60,909 bases of DNA, from assembly GCA_017540905.1 (NCBI GenBank), contig JAFYAC010000026.1, positions 1-60,909 of the forward strand. Direction: 5' to 3'. Numbering within the stretch: position 1 is the stretch's first letter; each line of letters begins with the position of its first letter. Made by a program: the position numbers and the translations under genes. The notes below the pieces were generated by a model. It did no database searches. It saw only the letters and a list, made by a program, of their open reading frames with translations, and was not told the origin of the DNA. Shown piece by piece: positions 1-8,841 of this stretch. This DNA is from Kiritimatiellia bacterium (GTDB lineage: Bacteria > Verrucomicrobiota > Kiritimatiellia > CAIQIC01 > Lenti-01).

Positions 1-257
1 CGTCCCCGCCGAGCCGTTCTTGCCGGTTTTCCAGACCTCCTGCCCCCTTCCACACCGGCTCGCCGGGGACGGCTCGCCCCACCAGGGGCCTTGCTGTCCA
101 ATCAAGGGGCACCAAAAGTCGAGGCGGAAGGGAGGAGGGGGTACAAACTGGAGATGCGCCCGGGGGCGTTCCGGGGGCGGATTGGGGCTTGATTTTGGAG
201 GGGAGGGGAGGGAAGATGGAATGGATTGAGGCGCAGTGAGCGCCGGGAGTACGAATT
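1..257. other. Upstream region, no gene identified
   Basis: No open frame here has coding character that I can defend. The first 90 bases contain a short inverted motif built on GGGGACGGCTCGCC, and the last 80 are purine-rich. A GGGAG 12 bases before the first gene's ATG can act as its ribosome binding site. I see no convincing promoter. Confidence 0.4.
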
Positions 258-1337
258 ATGAAGACGAAAAGACATTTGATGGCGGTCTTGGCCTTGTTTG
301 CCGCGTTCGCGGCGTCCGGGTGCGGGGAGAAGTCCGCCAAGGTCGTGAAGCCGGAAGACCAGCAGTGGGACAACAAGGACACGGTGATCTGGATCGACGA
401 GTCGGGCATCACGCTCGGGGAACTTCGTTCCGAAATGAACCGCCAGATGCTCCACATGCCGCCGAACCTTTCGGAGGCGCAGACGCGGGCGTACCAGGCG
501 CGCTGCACGCAGATTTCCATCGACAACCTCATCGTGCGGCGCCTGCTGGAGCGGGAAATGGACCGTTCGGGCATCCTGATTTCGCAGGAGGAGGTGGAGG
601 CCGCCAAGAAGACCCTCGAAGAGGGGCTCGGGGAGGGCCGGACGCTCACGATGCTCATCGCGGAAGTCAACCTCCCCATGGAAGTGCTGGAGGCGAACCT
701 GCGGCTGGACCTCTTCAAGAACAAGGTGCTGGAGGAAAAGTTCGAGGAAGCCTGGGCCCCCATCACGGAGGAGTTCGCGAAAACGTACTACGACGAGCAC
801 CCGGACGAGTTCACGCAGCCGGCCGGCCGGTACGCGTCCCACATCCTGATCCGGGTGGCCCCGGACGCGGACGACGCGGCCCGCGCGAAGGCCCGCACCA
901 AGGCGGAAGAAGTCCGCACGGCGCTGCTGGAAGGGGCGGACTTCGCGCAGCTGGCCGCGACGACGTCGGAATGCACGAGCCGGACGCGCGGCGGGGACCT
1001 CGGGTTCATCCCGCGGGGGCGCGAGGCGCCGGCGTTCGAGGAGGCGGTGTATTCGCAGCCGATCGGGCAGATCGGCGCGGTGGTGGAATCGCCGGTGGGC
1101 TTCCACGTGATCAAGGTCACGGGGGAGCAGGAGGAGAAGACGGTGCCCTTCGAGGACGTGAAGACGCGGCTGGTCAACGGCCTGAAGCGCCGCGAGCAGC
1201 AGCGGATCATCGCGGAATACATCGACGGGCTGCGCGGGCGTTCGCTGATCCGGTTCGTCGGCCCCCTGGCCCCGCAGGAGAAGCCGGAGGACGCGGACGG
1301 CGGGACGCCGGACGCGGGCGCGGGGGAGGAGTCCTGA
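258..1337 (+). CDS. PpiC/SurA-type peptidyl-prolyl isomerase lipoprotein
   Basis: A 359-residue envelope foldase. A positively charged start is followed by a hydrophobic segment and the lipobox ASGC, with the lipidated cysteine at residue 22, so the protein should be anchored in a membrane facing the periplasm. Residues about 40-180 look like the helical SurA N-terminal chaperone region. Residues about 190-290 are a parvulin domain, with the typical ASHILI opening, the GGDLGF turn and the GFHVIKV end. It would isomerise X-Pro bonds and chaperone outer membrane or secreted proteins. It stands alone, ahead of a probable terminator. The start is supported by a GGGAG site and by the signal peptide beginning at this ATG. 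The family is secure; whether it is a SurA or a PrsA functional equivalent is not. Confidence 0.88.
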   Translation: MKTKRHLMAVLALFAAFAASGCGEKSAKVVKPEDQQWDNKDTVIWIDESGITLGELRSEMNRQMLHMPPNLSEAQTRAYQARCTQISIDNLIVRRLLEREMDRSGILISQEEVEAAKKTLEEGLGEGRTLTMLIAEVNLPMEVLEANLRLDLFKNKVLEEKFEEAWAPITEEFAKTYYDEHPDEFTQPAGRYASHILIRVAPDADDAARAKARTKAEEVRTALLEGADFAQLAATTSECTSRTRGGDLGFIPRGREAPAFEEAVYSQPIGQIGAVVESPVGFHVIKVTGEQEEKTVPFEDVKTRLVNGLKRREQQRIIAEYIDGLRGRSLIRFVGPLAPQEKPEDADGGTPDAGAGEES

Positions 1338-1353
1338 AGGGCGACCGCCAAGC

Positions 1354-1387
1354 GGCGGCGGGCCGGCGCGTCCGCCGCCTTCTTTTT
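1354..1387 (+). terminator. Probable intrinsic terminator after the foldase gene
   Basis: An eight-pair GC stem (GGCGGCGG with CCGCCGCC, ten-base loop) is followed directly by TTCTTTTT. It lies between the foldase stop and the helicase start. Confidence 0.6.
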
Positions 1388-1422
1388 GCACGGGAACGGA
1401 TCGGCGTCGGAGACGGAGCGGC

Positions 1423-3453
1423 ATGATTGCGCCGGTACAGATGCCCGGGCTGGCCGGGGACCGGCCGCTGCGGGAGCTGGCGGCGATGGAGTTCGCGCGG
1501 CTGGGCGGCGGCGGCGGCGGCGCGGTGGGCGCGGCGGACGGGTTCGAGTACGAGGCCCGGCCTGAGCAGCTGGAGATGGCGTCGGCGGTGGCGGACGCCC
1601 TGGAGGGCGGGTCGTCGCTGCTGGTGGAGGCGGGCACGGGGGTTGGCAAGAGCCTGGCGTACCTCGTGCCGATGCTGATGCACGCCAAGCGCGGGAACCA
1701 GCGGGTCATGGTGTCGACGCACACCATCTCCCTGCAGGAACAGCTGGTGGGCAAGGACCTGCCGCTGCTGCGGGCGCGGCTGGGGTGGGACTTCCGGGCG
1801 GTGCTGGTCAAGGGCCGCTCGAACTACCTGTGCCTGCGGCGGCTGGCGCGCGCGAGGAGCGCGCAGCGGGAACTGTTCGCGGACGACCGGAGCGAGCAGC
1901 TGGCGCGCATCCGGCAATGGGCGCAGACGACCCAGGACGGCTCGTACCAGGACTTCCGGGAGCGGCGTCCGACCCGGGAAGTCTGGCTGGCGGTGTGCGC
2001 CGAGCACGGCAACTGCCTGGGCGCGAAGTGCCCGGAGCACGGACGGTGCTTCTTCCAGCGGGCGCGGCGGGCCATGAACGACGCCGAGCTGCTGGTGGCC
2101 AACCACCACATCGTGTTCTCGGACCTGGCGCTGCGGGCGGCCGGGGCGTCGTTCCTGCCCGACGTATCGGCGCTGGTCCTGGACGAGGCGCACACGGTGG
2201 AGGACGCGGCGAGCGACCACTTCGGGATCCGGCTGACGGCGCGGTCGTTCGAGTACTGGCTGCGGCGGCTGTTCGTGCCGAACACCGGCAAGGGGCTGCT
2301 GGGGCTGCTGCACGCGGGGGAGGCCGCGCACGCGGTGATGCGGCTCTGGGACGAAGTGGGCGATTTCTTCCGGAAAGTGCCTGCGGCGGCCGGGTTCGCG
2401 CCGGACGCCCCCCACCGGGTGCTGGACGGGCCGCTGGAGATCCCGTCCGGGCTGCCGGACATCTGGGGCACGCTGTCGGGCGAGCTGTCGAAGCTGATCG
2501 CGGGGTTGCAGGACAGCGACGAGGATTCGTGCGCGGAACTGCGGATGCTGCGGGCGCAGGGGAACGGGCTGATGGAGGAACTGTCGGCGTTCATGGAGCA
2601 GAGCGCCGGCGACCACGTGTACTGGATCGAGCGCGACGCGATGCGCCAGCCGGAGCTGCATTCGGCGCCCATCGAGGTGGCGCCGATCCTGCGCAAGGCG
2701 CTGTTCGGGGCGTTCCCGACCGTGGTGATGACGAGCGCGACGCTGGCGGTGGGGGGGCGGCTCGACTACTTCCGCGACCGCATCGGGGCGGACGAGCCGG
2801 CGGCGCGGATGCTGTGCCTGGGGTCGCCCTTCGACCACGCGAACCAGATGCGGCTGCACGTGGCCAGCAACGCGCCGGACCCCGTGGCGGAAGAGAAGGC
2901 GTACGGGGAGGCCGTCGCGCGGGGCATCCTGCAATGGGTGCGGCGGACGGAGGGGCGGGCCTTCGCGCTCTTCACCAGCGAAAAGCTGATGGCGAAGACC
3001 GCGCAGGCGGTGCGGCGGACGCTGGCCGACGAGGACTACACGCTGCTGGTGCAGGGCGAAGGCCGGTCCAACCGCCACATGCTCGACACCTTCCGGCGGC
3101 GGGAGGGGAAGCGGTGCGTCCTGTTCGGGCTCAACAGCTTCTGGATGGGCGTGGACGTGCGGGGCGACGCGCTGTCGAACGTCATCATCACGCGCCTGCC
3201 CTTCGCCGTGCCGGACCATCCGGTGACCGCCGCGCGCATGCAGCGGATCAAGGACAACGGCGGGCGCCCGTTCCACGACTATTCCCTGCCGGAGGCGGTG
3301 CTGAAGTTCCGCCAGGGCTTCGGGCGGCTGCTGCGGTCGGCGTCCGACACGGGCGTCGTGGTGGTGCTGGATTCGCGGCTGCTGAAGAAGAACTACGGAC
3401 GGACGTTCTTCAAGTCGCTGCCGGAATGCCCCGTCGAGCCGTTCGAGATTTGA
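1423..3453 (+). CDS. dinG: DinG/XPD-family ATP-dependent DNA helicase
   Basis: A 676-residue superfamily 2 helicase of the DinG type, expected to unwind DNA 5'-3' and to resolve R-loops or damaged-fork structures. Walker A is EAGTGVGKS (about residue 68). Four cysteines at about residues 192-209 (C-x5-C-x4-C-x5-C spacing) match the iron-sulfur cluster of DinG/XPD proteins. The DEAH box is near residue 253, in VLDEAHTVED. The C-terminal half holds the second RecA-like domain with a QGFGRLLRS motif VI. Length fits the family. Because the four cysteines are intact it should carry the cluster. There is no exonuclease domain at the N terminus, unlike Firmicutes DinG. It is preceded by a terminator-like hairpin, and its last codons overlap the -35 box of the next gene. 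Confidence 0.92.
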   Translation: MIAPVQMPGLAGDRPLRELAAMEFARLGGGGGGAVGAADGFEYEARPEQLEMASAVADALEGGSSLLVEAGTGVGKSLAYLVPMLMHAKRGNQRVMVSTHTISLQEQLVGKDLPLLRARLGWDFRAVLVKGRSNYLCLRRLARARSAQRELFADDRSEQLARIRQWAQTTQDGSYQDFRERRPTREVWLAVCAEHGNCLGAKCPEHGRCFFQRARRAMNDAELLVANHHIVFSDLALRAAGASFLPDVSALVLDEAHTVEDAASDHFGIRLTARSFEYWLRRLFVPNTGKGLLGLLHAGEAAHAVMRLWDEVGDFFRKVPAAAGFAPDAPHRVLDGPLEIPSGLPDIWGTLSGELSKLIAGLQDSDEDSCAELRMLRAQGNGLMEELSAFMEQSAGDHVYWIERDAMRQPELHSAPIEVAPILRKALFGAFPTVVMTSATLAVGGRLDYFRDRIGADEPAARMLCLGSPFDHANQMRLHVASNAPDPVAEEKAYGEAVARGILQWVRRTEGRAFALFTSEKLMAKTAQAVRRTLADEDYTLLVQGEGRSNRHMLDTFRRREGKRCVLFGLNSFWMGVDVRGDALSNVIITRLPFAVPDHPVTAARMQRIKDNGGRPFHDYSLPEAVLKFRQGFGRLLRSASDTGVVVVLDSRLLKKNYGRTFFKSLPECPVEPFEI

Positions 3454-3479
3454 AAAGCGGGGCGGGGATGTGCTAGGGT
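3450..3479 (+). promoter_or_regulatory. Candidate promoter for the Wzm/Wzt pair (leaderless)
   Basis: TTGAAA and TAGGGT are separated by 18 bases. The -10 box ends six bases before the ATG of the permease, so transcription would begin at or next to the start codon. The only purine-rich stretch, AAGG, is two bases from the ATG, too close for a normal ribosome binding site. Confidence 0.5.
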
Positions 3480-3485
3480 AAGGCC

Positions 3486-4289
3486 ATGACGTTGTTGAAA
3501 ACCATCTGGGAACGGCGCGAACTGCTGCGCAACCTGACGTCGCGGGAGCTCAAGCAGCGCTACAAGGGGTCGGCGCTCGGCTTCCTGTGGAGCGTGCTGA
3601 CGCCGCTGTTCATGGCCGTGGTGTACGTGGTGTTCCTGCGGCTGCTGGCGAGGGGCGTGCCGATGCACGACATCCTGATCGGCGTCTTCGCCTGGCAGTA
3701 CACGATGCAGTGCGTCATGGGCGGGATGACGTGCGTGACGGGCAACGCGAACCTGGTCAAGAAGGTCGCCTTCCCGCGCGAAATCCTCCCCGTGTCGCAG
3801 GTGTGCGCGAACGGCATCGGCTACCTGCTCTCGCTGCTGGTGCAGTTCCCGGTGCTGGCGGTGCTGCTGTGGAACGACCCGAACGCGGCGTTCGCCCCGG
3901 CGACGGCCCCGCTGTTCGCGTTCTGGGTGGCGTGGCAGACGCTGTTCAATCTGGGGCTCGCGGCGCTGGTGGGGGCCCTCAACGTGCATTTCCGCGACAC
4001 GCAGCACCTGATCGGCGTCTTCATGAGCGCGTGGTTCTTCATGAGCCCGGTGATGTACAACATGGATTTCGCGAAGAACCTGGCCTCCAAGTGGCCGCTC
4101 GCTCTCAAGCTGTACTACCTCAACCCCGCCGCCGTCATCCTCAACGGCTACCGCGCCTCCCTGCTGGAGGGAACCCGCTTCGACATGCCGCCCACCGCCT
4201 GGGCCGGCTTCTGGCTCGTCCCCGCGGTGCTGGTCCTCGGCCTCGCCGTCTACCGCCGCCTGCAACGCAACTTCGCCGATTTGCTGTGA
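3486..4289 (+). CDS. wzm: ABC-2 type polysaccharide export permease (Wzm/TagG family)
   Basis: A 267-residue inner membrane protein with about six hydrophobic segments. The N-terminal LTSRELKQRYKGSALGFLWS is the family hallmark of polysaccharide ABC-2 permeases (RfbA, Wzm, TagG, KpsM relatives). Ten bases after its stop comes the ATPase gene, which carries a carbohydrate-binding C terminus, so the pair should export an undecaprenyl-linked O-antigen-like or surface polysaccharide across the inner membrane. No glycosyltransferases are next to it, so the substrate cannot be named. Translation appears to start from a leaderless message. Confidence 0.9.
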   Translation: MTLLKTIWERRELLRNLTSRELKQRYKGSALGFLWSVLTPLFMAVVYVVFLRLLARGVPMHDILIGVFAWQYTMQCVMGGMTCVTGNANLVKKVAFPREILPVSQVCANGIGYLLSLLVQFPVLAVLLWNDPNAAFAPATAPLFAFWVAWQTLFNLGLAALVGALNVHFRDTQHLIGVFMSAWFFMSPVMYNMDFAKNLASKWPLALKLYYLNPAAVILNGYRASLLEGTRFDMPPTAWAGFWLVPAVLVLGLAVYRRLQRNFADLL

Positions 4290-4299
4290 GCGCCACGCC

Positions 4300-5511
4300 A
4301 TGACCCAAGACTACGCCATCCAAGCCGAAAACCTCGGCAAGTGCTACATCCGCCGCGGGATGGGCGCCCCCACGCTCTTCGGCGCGCTCACCTCGGGCTT
4401 CCGCAGGAAGCCGGACCCGTTCTGGTGCATCCGCGGGGCCACGTTCGGGATTCCGCCGGGGCGGACGGTGGGGGTGATTGGCCCGAACGGCGCGGGCAAG
4501 TCGTCGCTGCTGGGGCTGGTGGCGGGGACGATCGCGCCGACGGAGGGGAGCGTCAGCGCGCGCGGGAGGATTTCGTCGCTGCTGGAGCTGGGGGCGGGGT
4601 TCCATCCGGACCTGACGGGGCGGGAGAACGTGTACCTGAACGGGGCGCTGCTGGGGATTCCGCGGGAGGACATCCGGCGGAAGTTCGACCGGATCGTCGA
4701 TTTCGCGGAACTGCGCGAATTCATCGACATGCCGGTGAAGCACTACTCGTCGGGGATGTACGTGCGGCTGGGGTTCTCGGTGGCGGTGGAGGTGGACCCG
4801 GACATCCTGCTGGTGGACGAGGTGCTGGCGGTGGGGGACATCGCGTTCCAGCTCAAGTGCCTCGACCGCATCCGCGACTTCCAGTGCCGCGGCAAGACGC
4901 TGCTGTTCGTGTCGCACGCGTTGCAGACGGTGGAGGAATTCTGCCACGAGGCGTTCCTGGTGCACCACGGGCGGCTGGTCGAGCGGGGGGATCCGCCGGA
5001 CGTCATCCAGAGCTTCATCCGCTCCTACATGGGGGAAGGCGGGGGGCTGTACACGCAGGAATTCGGGACGCGGGCGGTCGAGTTCGGGGAGGTGCGCCTG
5101 CTGGACGGCGAGGGGCGGGAGAGCGCGGTGTTCCGCACGGGCGGGGAGCTGACCGTCGAAATCCCGTACGTCGCGCACCGCCGCGTGGAGCATCCCGTGT
5201 TCGGGTTCTCGCTCAAGACCGGCAACGGGCAGTACGTGTACGGAACCAACACGCAGCTGGCCGGGCGCGACGTCCCGGCCATCGAGGGCGAAGGGAAGGT
5301 CCGGTTCTCGCTGGGCCCCTTGCAGCTGATGCGCGGCAACTATTTCCTTTCGCTGGCCATCCACTCCTGGGACCACAAGGAGCAGTTCCACCGCCGCGAG
5401 GACTGGTGGCCCTTCGCCGTCCGCAACGACACCGGCGAACCCGGCCTCTTCCGGTTGCACGCCGCCTGGGACGTCCCCCCCGCCACCGACCGCACCCCGC
5501 CGCCGCCGTAG
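4300..5511 (+). CDS. wzt: Polysaccharide ABC exporter ATPase with carbohydrate-binding tail (Wzt)
   Basis: A 403-residue partner of the upstream permease. Walker A GPNGAGKSS is at about residues 61-69, the signature is YSSGMYVRLGFSV, and Walker B ILLVDEVLAVGD is near residue 170. After about residue 245 comes a 150-residue beta-rich extension (GGLYTQEFG onward) that corresponds to the Wzt C-terminal domain. In characterised systems that domain recognises the non-reducing cap of the polysaccharide before export. Its presence suggests a capped O-antigen-like polymer. The last ten residues are proline-rich. The ATPase assignment is secure; the cap-recognition role is inferred from the domain. 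Confidence 0.9.
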   Translation: MTQDYAIQAENLGKCYIRRGMGAPTLFGALTSGFRRKPDPFWCIRGATFGIPPGRTVGVIGPNGAGKSSLLGLVAGTIAPTEGSVSARGRISSLLELGAGFHPDLTGRENVYLNGALLGIPREDIRRKFDRIVDFAELREFIDMPVKHYSSGMYVRLGFSVAVEVDPDILLVDEVLAVGDIAFQLKCLDRIRDFQCRGKTLLFVSHALQTVEEFCHEAFLVHHGRLVERGDPPDVIQSFIRSYMGEGGGLYTQEFGTRAVEFGEVRLLDGEGRESAVFRTGGELTVEIPYVAHRRVEHPVFGFSLKTGNGQYVYGTNTQLAGRDVPAIEGEGKVRFSLGPLQLMRGNYFLSLAIHSWDHKEQFHRREDWWPFAVRNDTGEPGLFRLHAAWDVPPATDRTPPPP

Positions 5512-5744
5512 GGCAAACATGTCCGCAGGCCCGTGTACCATCACCCATGCGCGACTGTGGACGCGCAGAAACGCGTCCCTCCCCGCGGAACGCGCAAGGG
5601 GAGGGGATGCCTCCCGCGCGGCATGGCGAGGGAAACGCTCCCGCGAGGTCGCCTTGAAAACGGCCGAAGAGAGGAAGCCGCCCTGCGGCCTTTGAATCTG
5701 GAATTTCAAATTTCAAATCCCCGAAAACCCGAAGACCGAAAACC
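5512..5744. other. Spacer with hairpins and an AT-rich repeat
   Basis: A non-coding 233-base gap. It holds GC-rich inverted motifs around 5570-5660. At 5695-5720 an AT-rich run built on AATTTCAAATTTCAAATC resembles the tandem repeat at 16.4 kb. No promoter was recognised. Confidence 0.4.
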
Positions 5745-6530
5745 ATGAAAATCGCAACCTTCAACTGCAACTCCATCCGTTCCCGCCTCGACATCCTGCT
5801 GGCGTGGCTGGACGCGAACCGTCCCGACTACATGTGCCTGCAGGAGACCAAGGCGACGGACGCCGTCTTCCCCGCCGACGCACTCCTCGAGCACGGCTAC
5901 CACGCCGCCTTCCGCGGCGAAAAATCCTACAACGGCGTCGCCATCCTGTCGCGGGAGGCGGCGGACGAAGCCGTGTTCGGGCTCGACCCGGACCCGTACG
6001 ACCCGGCGGCCCCCACCGACCCCGCGCGGCTGGCGCTGGCGCGGTTCGGCGACCTGCACATCCTGGACACGTACGTGCCGCAGGGGCGGGCGATCGACCA
6101 CCCGATGTACGCGTACAAGCTGCGGTGGTTCGCGCGGCTGCGGGCGTTCCTCGACGCGCGCTTCACGGCCCGGGACCGCATCCTCTGGTGCGGCGACCTC
6201 AACGTGGCGCGGCACCCCATCGACGTGACGCACCCGGAGACCAAGAAGGACCACGTCTGCTACCACCAGGACGCGCGCGCGGCGTTCGAGCGGGCGATCG
6301 CGTTCGGGTTCGAGGACGTGTACCGCACGCAGCATCCCGGCGAGGCCGACTACACGTTCTACGACTACCGCGCACCGTTCGACCCCGCCAACCGGCGCGG
6401 GTGGCGCATCGACTACATCTTCGCGACGCCGCCCCTCGCCGGGCGTCTGGAGAGCACGCGGATCGACATCGGGCCGCGCACCCAGCCCAAGCCGTCGGAC
6501 CACACGCCGCTGGTGGCGGTGTTCGGTTGA
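5745..6530 (+). CDS. xthA: Exodeoxyribonuclease III (AP endonuclease)
   Basis: A 261-residue endonuclease/exonuclease/phosphatase-fold enzyme of base excision repair, expected to cut at abasic sites and to remove blocked 3' ends. Family motifs are in order: KIATFNCNSIRSR at the start, the metal-binding LQETK near residue 34, GDLNVA in the middle, and the C-terminal SDHTPLV with the catalytic Asp-His. The region GWRIDYIF is typical of Xth enzymes, which are normally 250-280 residues. The purine-rich leader immediately before the ATG gives only a weak ribosome binding site. It is monocistronic as far as the sequence shows. Confidence 0.92.
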   Translation: MKIATFNCNSIRSRLDILLAWLDANRPDYMCLQETKATDAVFPADALLEHGYHAAFRGEKSYNGVAILSREAADEAVFGLDPDPYDPAAPTDPARLALARFGDLHILDTYVPQGRAIDHPMYAYKLRWFARLRAFLDARFTARDRILWCGDLNVARHPIDVTHPETKKDHVCYHQDARAAFERAIAFGFEDVYRTQHPGEADYTFYDYRAPFDPANRRGWRIDYIFATPPLAGRLESTRIDIGPRTQPKPSDHTPLVAVFG

Positions 6531-6564
6531 GGGGACGTGCGGCGCCCGCGACGCAGACGGCGGG

Positions 6565-6592
6565 TTGCTTTTTGCGGGGGGGGTGGTAGAGT
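6565..6592 (+). promoter_or_regulatory. Candidate promoter for apgM (leaderless)
   Basis: TTGCTT and TAGAGT are separated by 16 bases. The -10 box ends eight bases before the ATG at 6601 and no ribosome binding site follows. The TTG at 6565 could be read as an in-frame upstream start, but it fits better as the -35 element. Confidence 0.5.
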
Positions 6593-6600
6593 GCACTTCC

Positions 6601-7815
6601 ATGCAAGAGAAACGTAAAATCGCGGTGTTGGTGGGGGATGGGATGGGCGACGACCCGGTCGCGGCGCTCGGCGGGAAGACGCCGCTGCAGGTCGCGAAGA
6701 TGCCGGACATCCGGCGCGTCGCCGCGCTCGGGCACGTGCAGCTGGTGCAGACGGTGCCCGACGGAATGGCGCCGGGGAGCGACGTCGCGAACATGGGGCT
6801 GCTCGGCTACCACGCGGGGGAGAATTACACCGGGCGGGCCGCCATCGAGGCCGCCGGGGCGCGGATTCCGCTCGCGGCGGACGATGTGGCGTACCGGACG
6901 AACCTGGTCACGGTCGGGGAGGACGGGACGATGGTCGATTACTCGGCCGGCGACATGCCGACGGAGGACGGGCGGGCGCTCATCGCGTCGCTGGACGGGG
7001 CGGCCGCGCGCGAGGGGCTCAAGTTCCACGGCGGCGTGAGCTACCGCCACCTGCTGGTGCTGCGCGGCGGGCCGACGGGGCTGGTCTTGACGCCGCCGCA
7101 CGAGATTTCGGGGAGGCCGGTCGCGGAGTACCTTCCGTGCGGCGAGGGGGCGGAGCGGCTGCTGGAGCTGATGGAGCTCTCGAAGAAGGTGTTTGCGGGG
7201 CATCCGGTGAACGCGGCGCGGCGGGCGGCGGGGAAGCGTCCGGCGACGCAGATCTGGCCGTGGGGGGCGGGGAAGGCGATGCGGCTGCAACCGTACCGGG
7301 AGCGGTACGGGCTGGAGGGGGGCGTCATCACGGCGGTGGATTTGGTGCGGGGACTGGCGGAGCTGTGCGGGCTGGAGGTCATCCGGGTTCCGGGCGCGAC
7401 GGGGTGGATCGACACGAACTACGCGGGGAAGGGGCAGGCGGCGATCGAGTGCCTGGGACGGTCGGACTTCGTGTACGTGCACGTGGAGGCGCCGGACGAG
7501 TGCGGCCACAAGGGGATGCCGGACGCGAAGGTGGAGGCCATCGAGAATTTCTCCCGCCACGTGGTGGGGCCGGTGTGGGCGGCGCTGGAAGCGGCGGGCA
7601 AGCCCTACCGGCTGCTCGTCTGCACGGACCACCGCACGCCCGTCGCCAAGCGCGGCCACACGGCGGACCCGGTTCCGTTCGCGTGGCTGGACGGGCCGGT
7701 CGGCGCGGCGGCCGCGGGGTCGGCGGCGGCCGCGTTCGACGAGTCGGTGCCGGTCTCGGGCGCCATCAAGCCGCCGCTCGCGTGCCACATCGTGGATTCG
7801 CTGCTGCGGCACTGA
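6601..7815 (+). CDS. apgM: 2,3-bisphosphoglycerate-independent phosphoglycerate mutase, archaeal type
   Basis: A 404-residue metalloenzyme of the alkaline phosphatase superfamily that interconverts 3- and 2-phosphoglycerate in glycolysis and gluconeogenesis. The metal-binding VLVGDGMGD is at the N terminus; GSDVANMGLLGY carries the serine nucleophile region; VEAPDECGHKG and CTDHRTPVAKRGHT carry the C-terminal metal ligands. This is the ApgM/ThrH-like branch common in archaea, thermophiles and PVC bacteria, not the 510-residue GpmI form. I chose ATG 6601 rather than a longer TTG start because the catalytic domain begins at once (KIAVLVGDG) and the upstream triplets overlap a promoter. It lies 19 bases before the serine hydrolase gene. 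Confidence 0.9.
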   Translation: MQEKRKIAVLVGDGMGDDPVAALGGKTPLQVAKMPDIRRVAALGHVQLVQTVPDGMAPGSDVANMGLLGYHAGENYTGRAAIEAAGARIPLAADDVAYRTNLVTVGEDGTMVDYSAGDMPTEDGRALIASLDGAAAREGLKFHGGVSYRHLLVLRGGPTGLVLTPPHEISGRPVAEYLPCGEGAERLLELMELSKKVFAGHPVNAARRAAGKRPATQIWPWGAGKAMRLQPYRERYGLEGGVITAVDLVRGLAELCGLEVIRVPGATGWIDTNYAGKGQAAIECLGRSDFVYVHVEAPDECGHKGMPDAKVEAIENFSRHVVGPVWAALEAAGKPYRLLVCTDHRTPVAKRGHTADPVPFAWLDGPVGAAAAGSAAAAFDESVPVSGAIKPPLACHIVDSLLRH

Positions 7816-7834
7816 GCGGGGGCGCGGCGCGGAC

Positions 7835-8818
7835 ATGGACTGCGACGATCTGGCCCGCTTGATTGCGGAGCGGGAGCCGAACATCTGCCAGGTTTGCGTG
7901 CGGCGGGGCGGGCGGGAGGTCTGGACGCGGGAATGGAACGGGTACGGGCGGGCGGACTGCGTGCACGTCATGTCGGCGACGAAAAGCGTGGTGGCGCTGC
8001 TGGTCGGGATCGCGGTGGACCGGGGGATGATCGGCGGGGTGGACGAGAAGGTGGTTTCGTTTTTCCCGGATTACAAGATCAAGCGGGGGGAGAAGACGCT
8101 CCAGGAGGTGACCATCCGGCATCTGCTGACGATGCGGGCGCCGTACAAGGGGCAGGGGGATCCGTGGGCGAAGGTGTGTTCGAGCGGGAATTGGACGGAG
8201 GCGTCGCTGGATTTCCTCGGCGGGCGGGGAGGCATCACGGGGGAGTTCGCGTACCGGACGGTTTGCCTGCATGTGCTGTCGGGGATCCTGCACCGGGCGA
8301 CGGGGATGTTGACGGTGGATTTCGCGAACCGGTTTCTGTTCGGGCCGCTCGGGATTCCGGCACACGCGAATTATTGCGCCAGGACGGCGGAGGAGCACCG
8401 GCAGTTCACCATCGGCAGGGAGCCGAAGGGGAATGTGTGGTTCGCCGACCCGCAGGGACTCGGGACGCCCGGGTACGGGCTGTGCCTGAGCGCGGCCGAC
8501 ATGGCGAAAATCGGCGAGCTGTGCCTGCGGGAGGGGTGCTGGGAGGGAAAGCAGGTTGTCTCGCTCGAATGGATCCGGCGGATGACGGAACCGCGCAAGG
8601 TGGAAAGCGGGATGTTCCGCGGGATGGACTACGGATTCTTGTGGTGGATTCCGCATCCGGGGAAGGGCGTTTATGCGGCCATCGGGAACAGCGGAAACGT
8701 GATTTACGTGGACCCGGAAAGGGATGTCGCGGTCGGCGTGGCGTCGTATTTCAAGCCGACGGTGTTCGACCGGGTCGATTTCATCGAGAATGTGTTGCTG
8801 CCGGCGGTGGAGGGATGA
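7835..8818 (+). CDS. Class C beta-lactamase-family serine hydrolase
   Basis: A 327-residue protein of the beta-lactamase/PBP4*/esterase superfamily. The nucleophile motif is SATK (Ser47, Lys50), followed by the VVALLVGIAVDRGMI helix and the DEKVVSFFPDY loop that are usual after it. GYGLCLSAADMAKIGELCL and the C-terminal YGFLWWI and VAVGVASYF segments are also typical. I see no signal peptide or lipobox, which is unusual for a cell-wall hydrolase, so it could be a cytoplasmic esterase or peptidase; the substrate is unknown. It starts 19 bases after apgM and may be co-transcribed with it. A repeat element begins just after its stop. Confidence 0.82.
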   Translation: MDCDDLARLIAEREPNICQVCVRRGGREVWTREWNGYGRADCVHVMSATKSVVALLVGIAVDRGMIGGVDEKVVSFFPDYKIKRGEKTLQEVTIRHLLTMRAPYKGQGDPWAKVCSSGNWTEASLDFLGGRGGITGEFAYRTVCLHVLSGILHRATGMLTVDFANRFLFGPLGIPAHANYCARTAEEHRQFTIGREPKGNVWFADPQGLGTPGYGLCLSAADMAKIGELCLREGCWEGKQVVSLEWIRRMTEPRKVESGMFRGMDYGFLWWIPHPGKGVYAAIGNSGNVIYVDPERDVAVGVASYFKPTVFDRVDFIENVLLPAVEG

Positions 8819-8841
8819 CCAATGTCTGTTGACTGGAGCGA

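Noticed and set aside
102-3276. Long minus-strand frames opposite the foldase and DinG genes
   Set aside because: They are Arg/Pro-rich shadows caused by high GC; the plus-strand genes have clear domains.
6565-6600. TTG start for apgM
   Set aside because: The TTG fits a -35 box with a matching -10 at 6587; the enzyme domain begins at ATG 6601.
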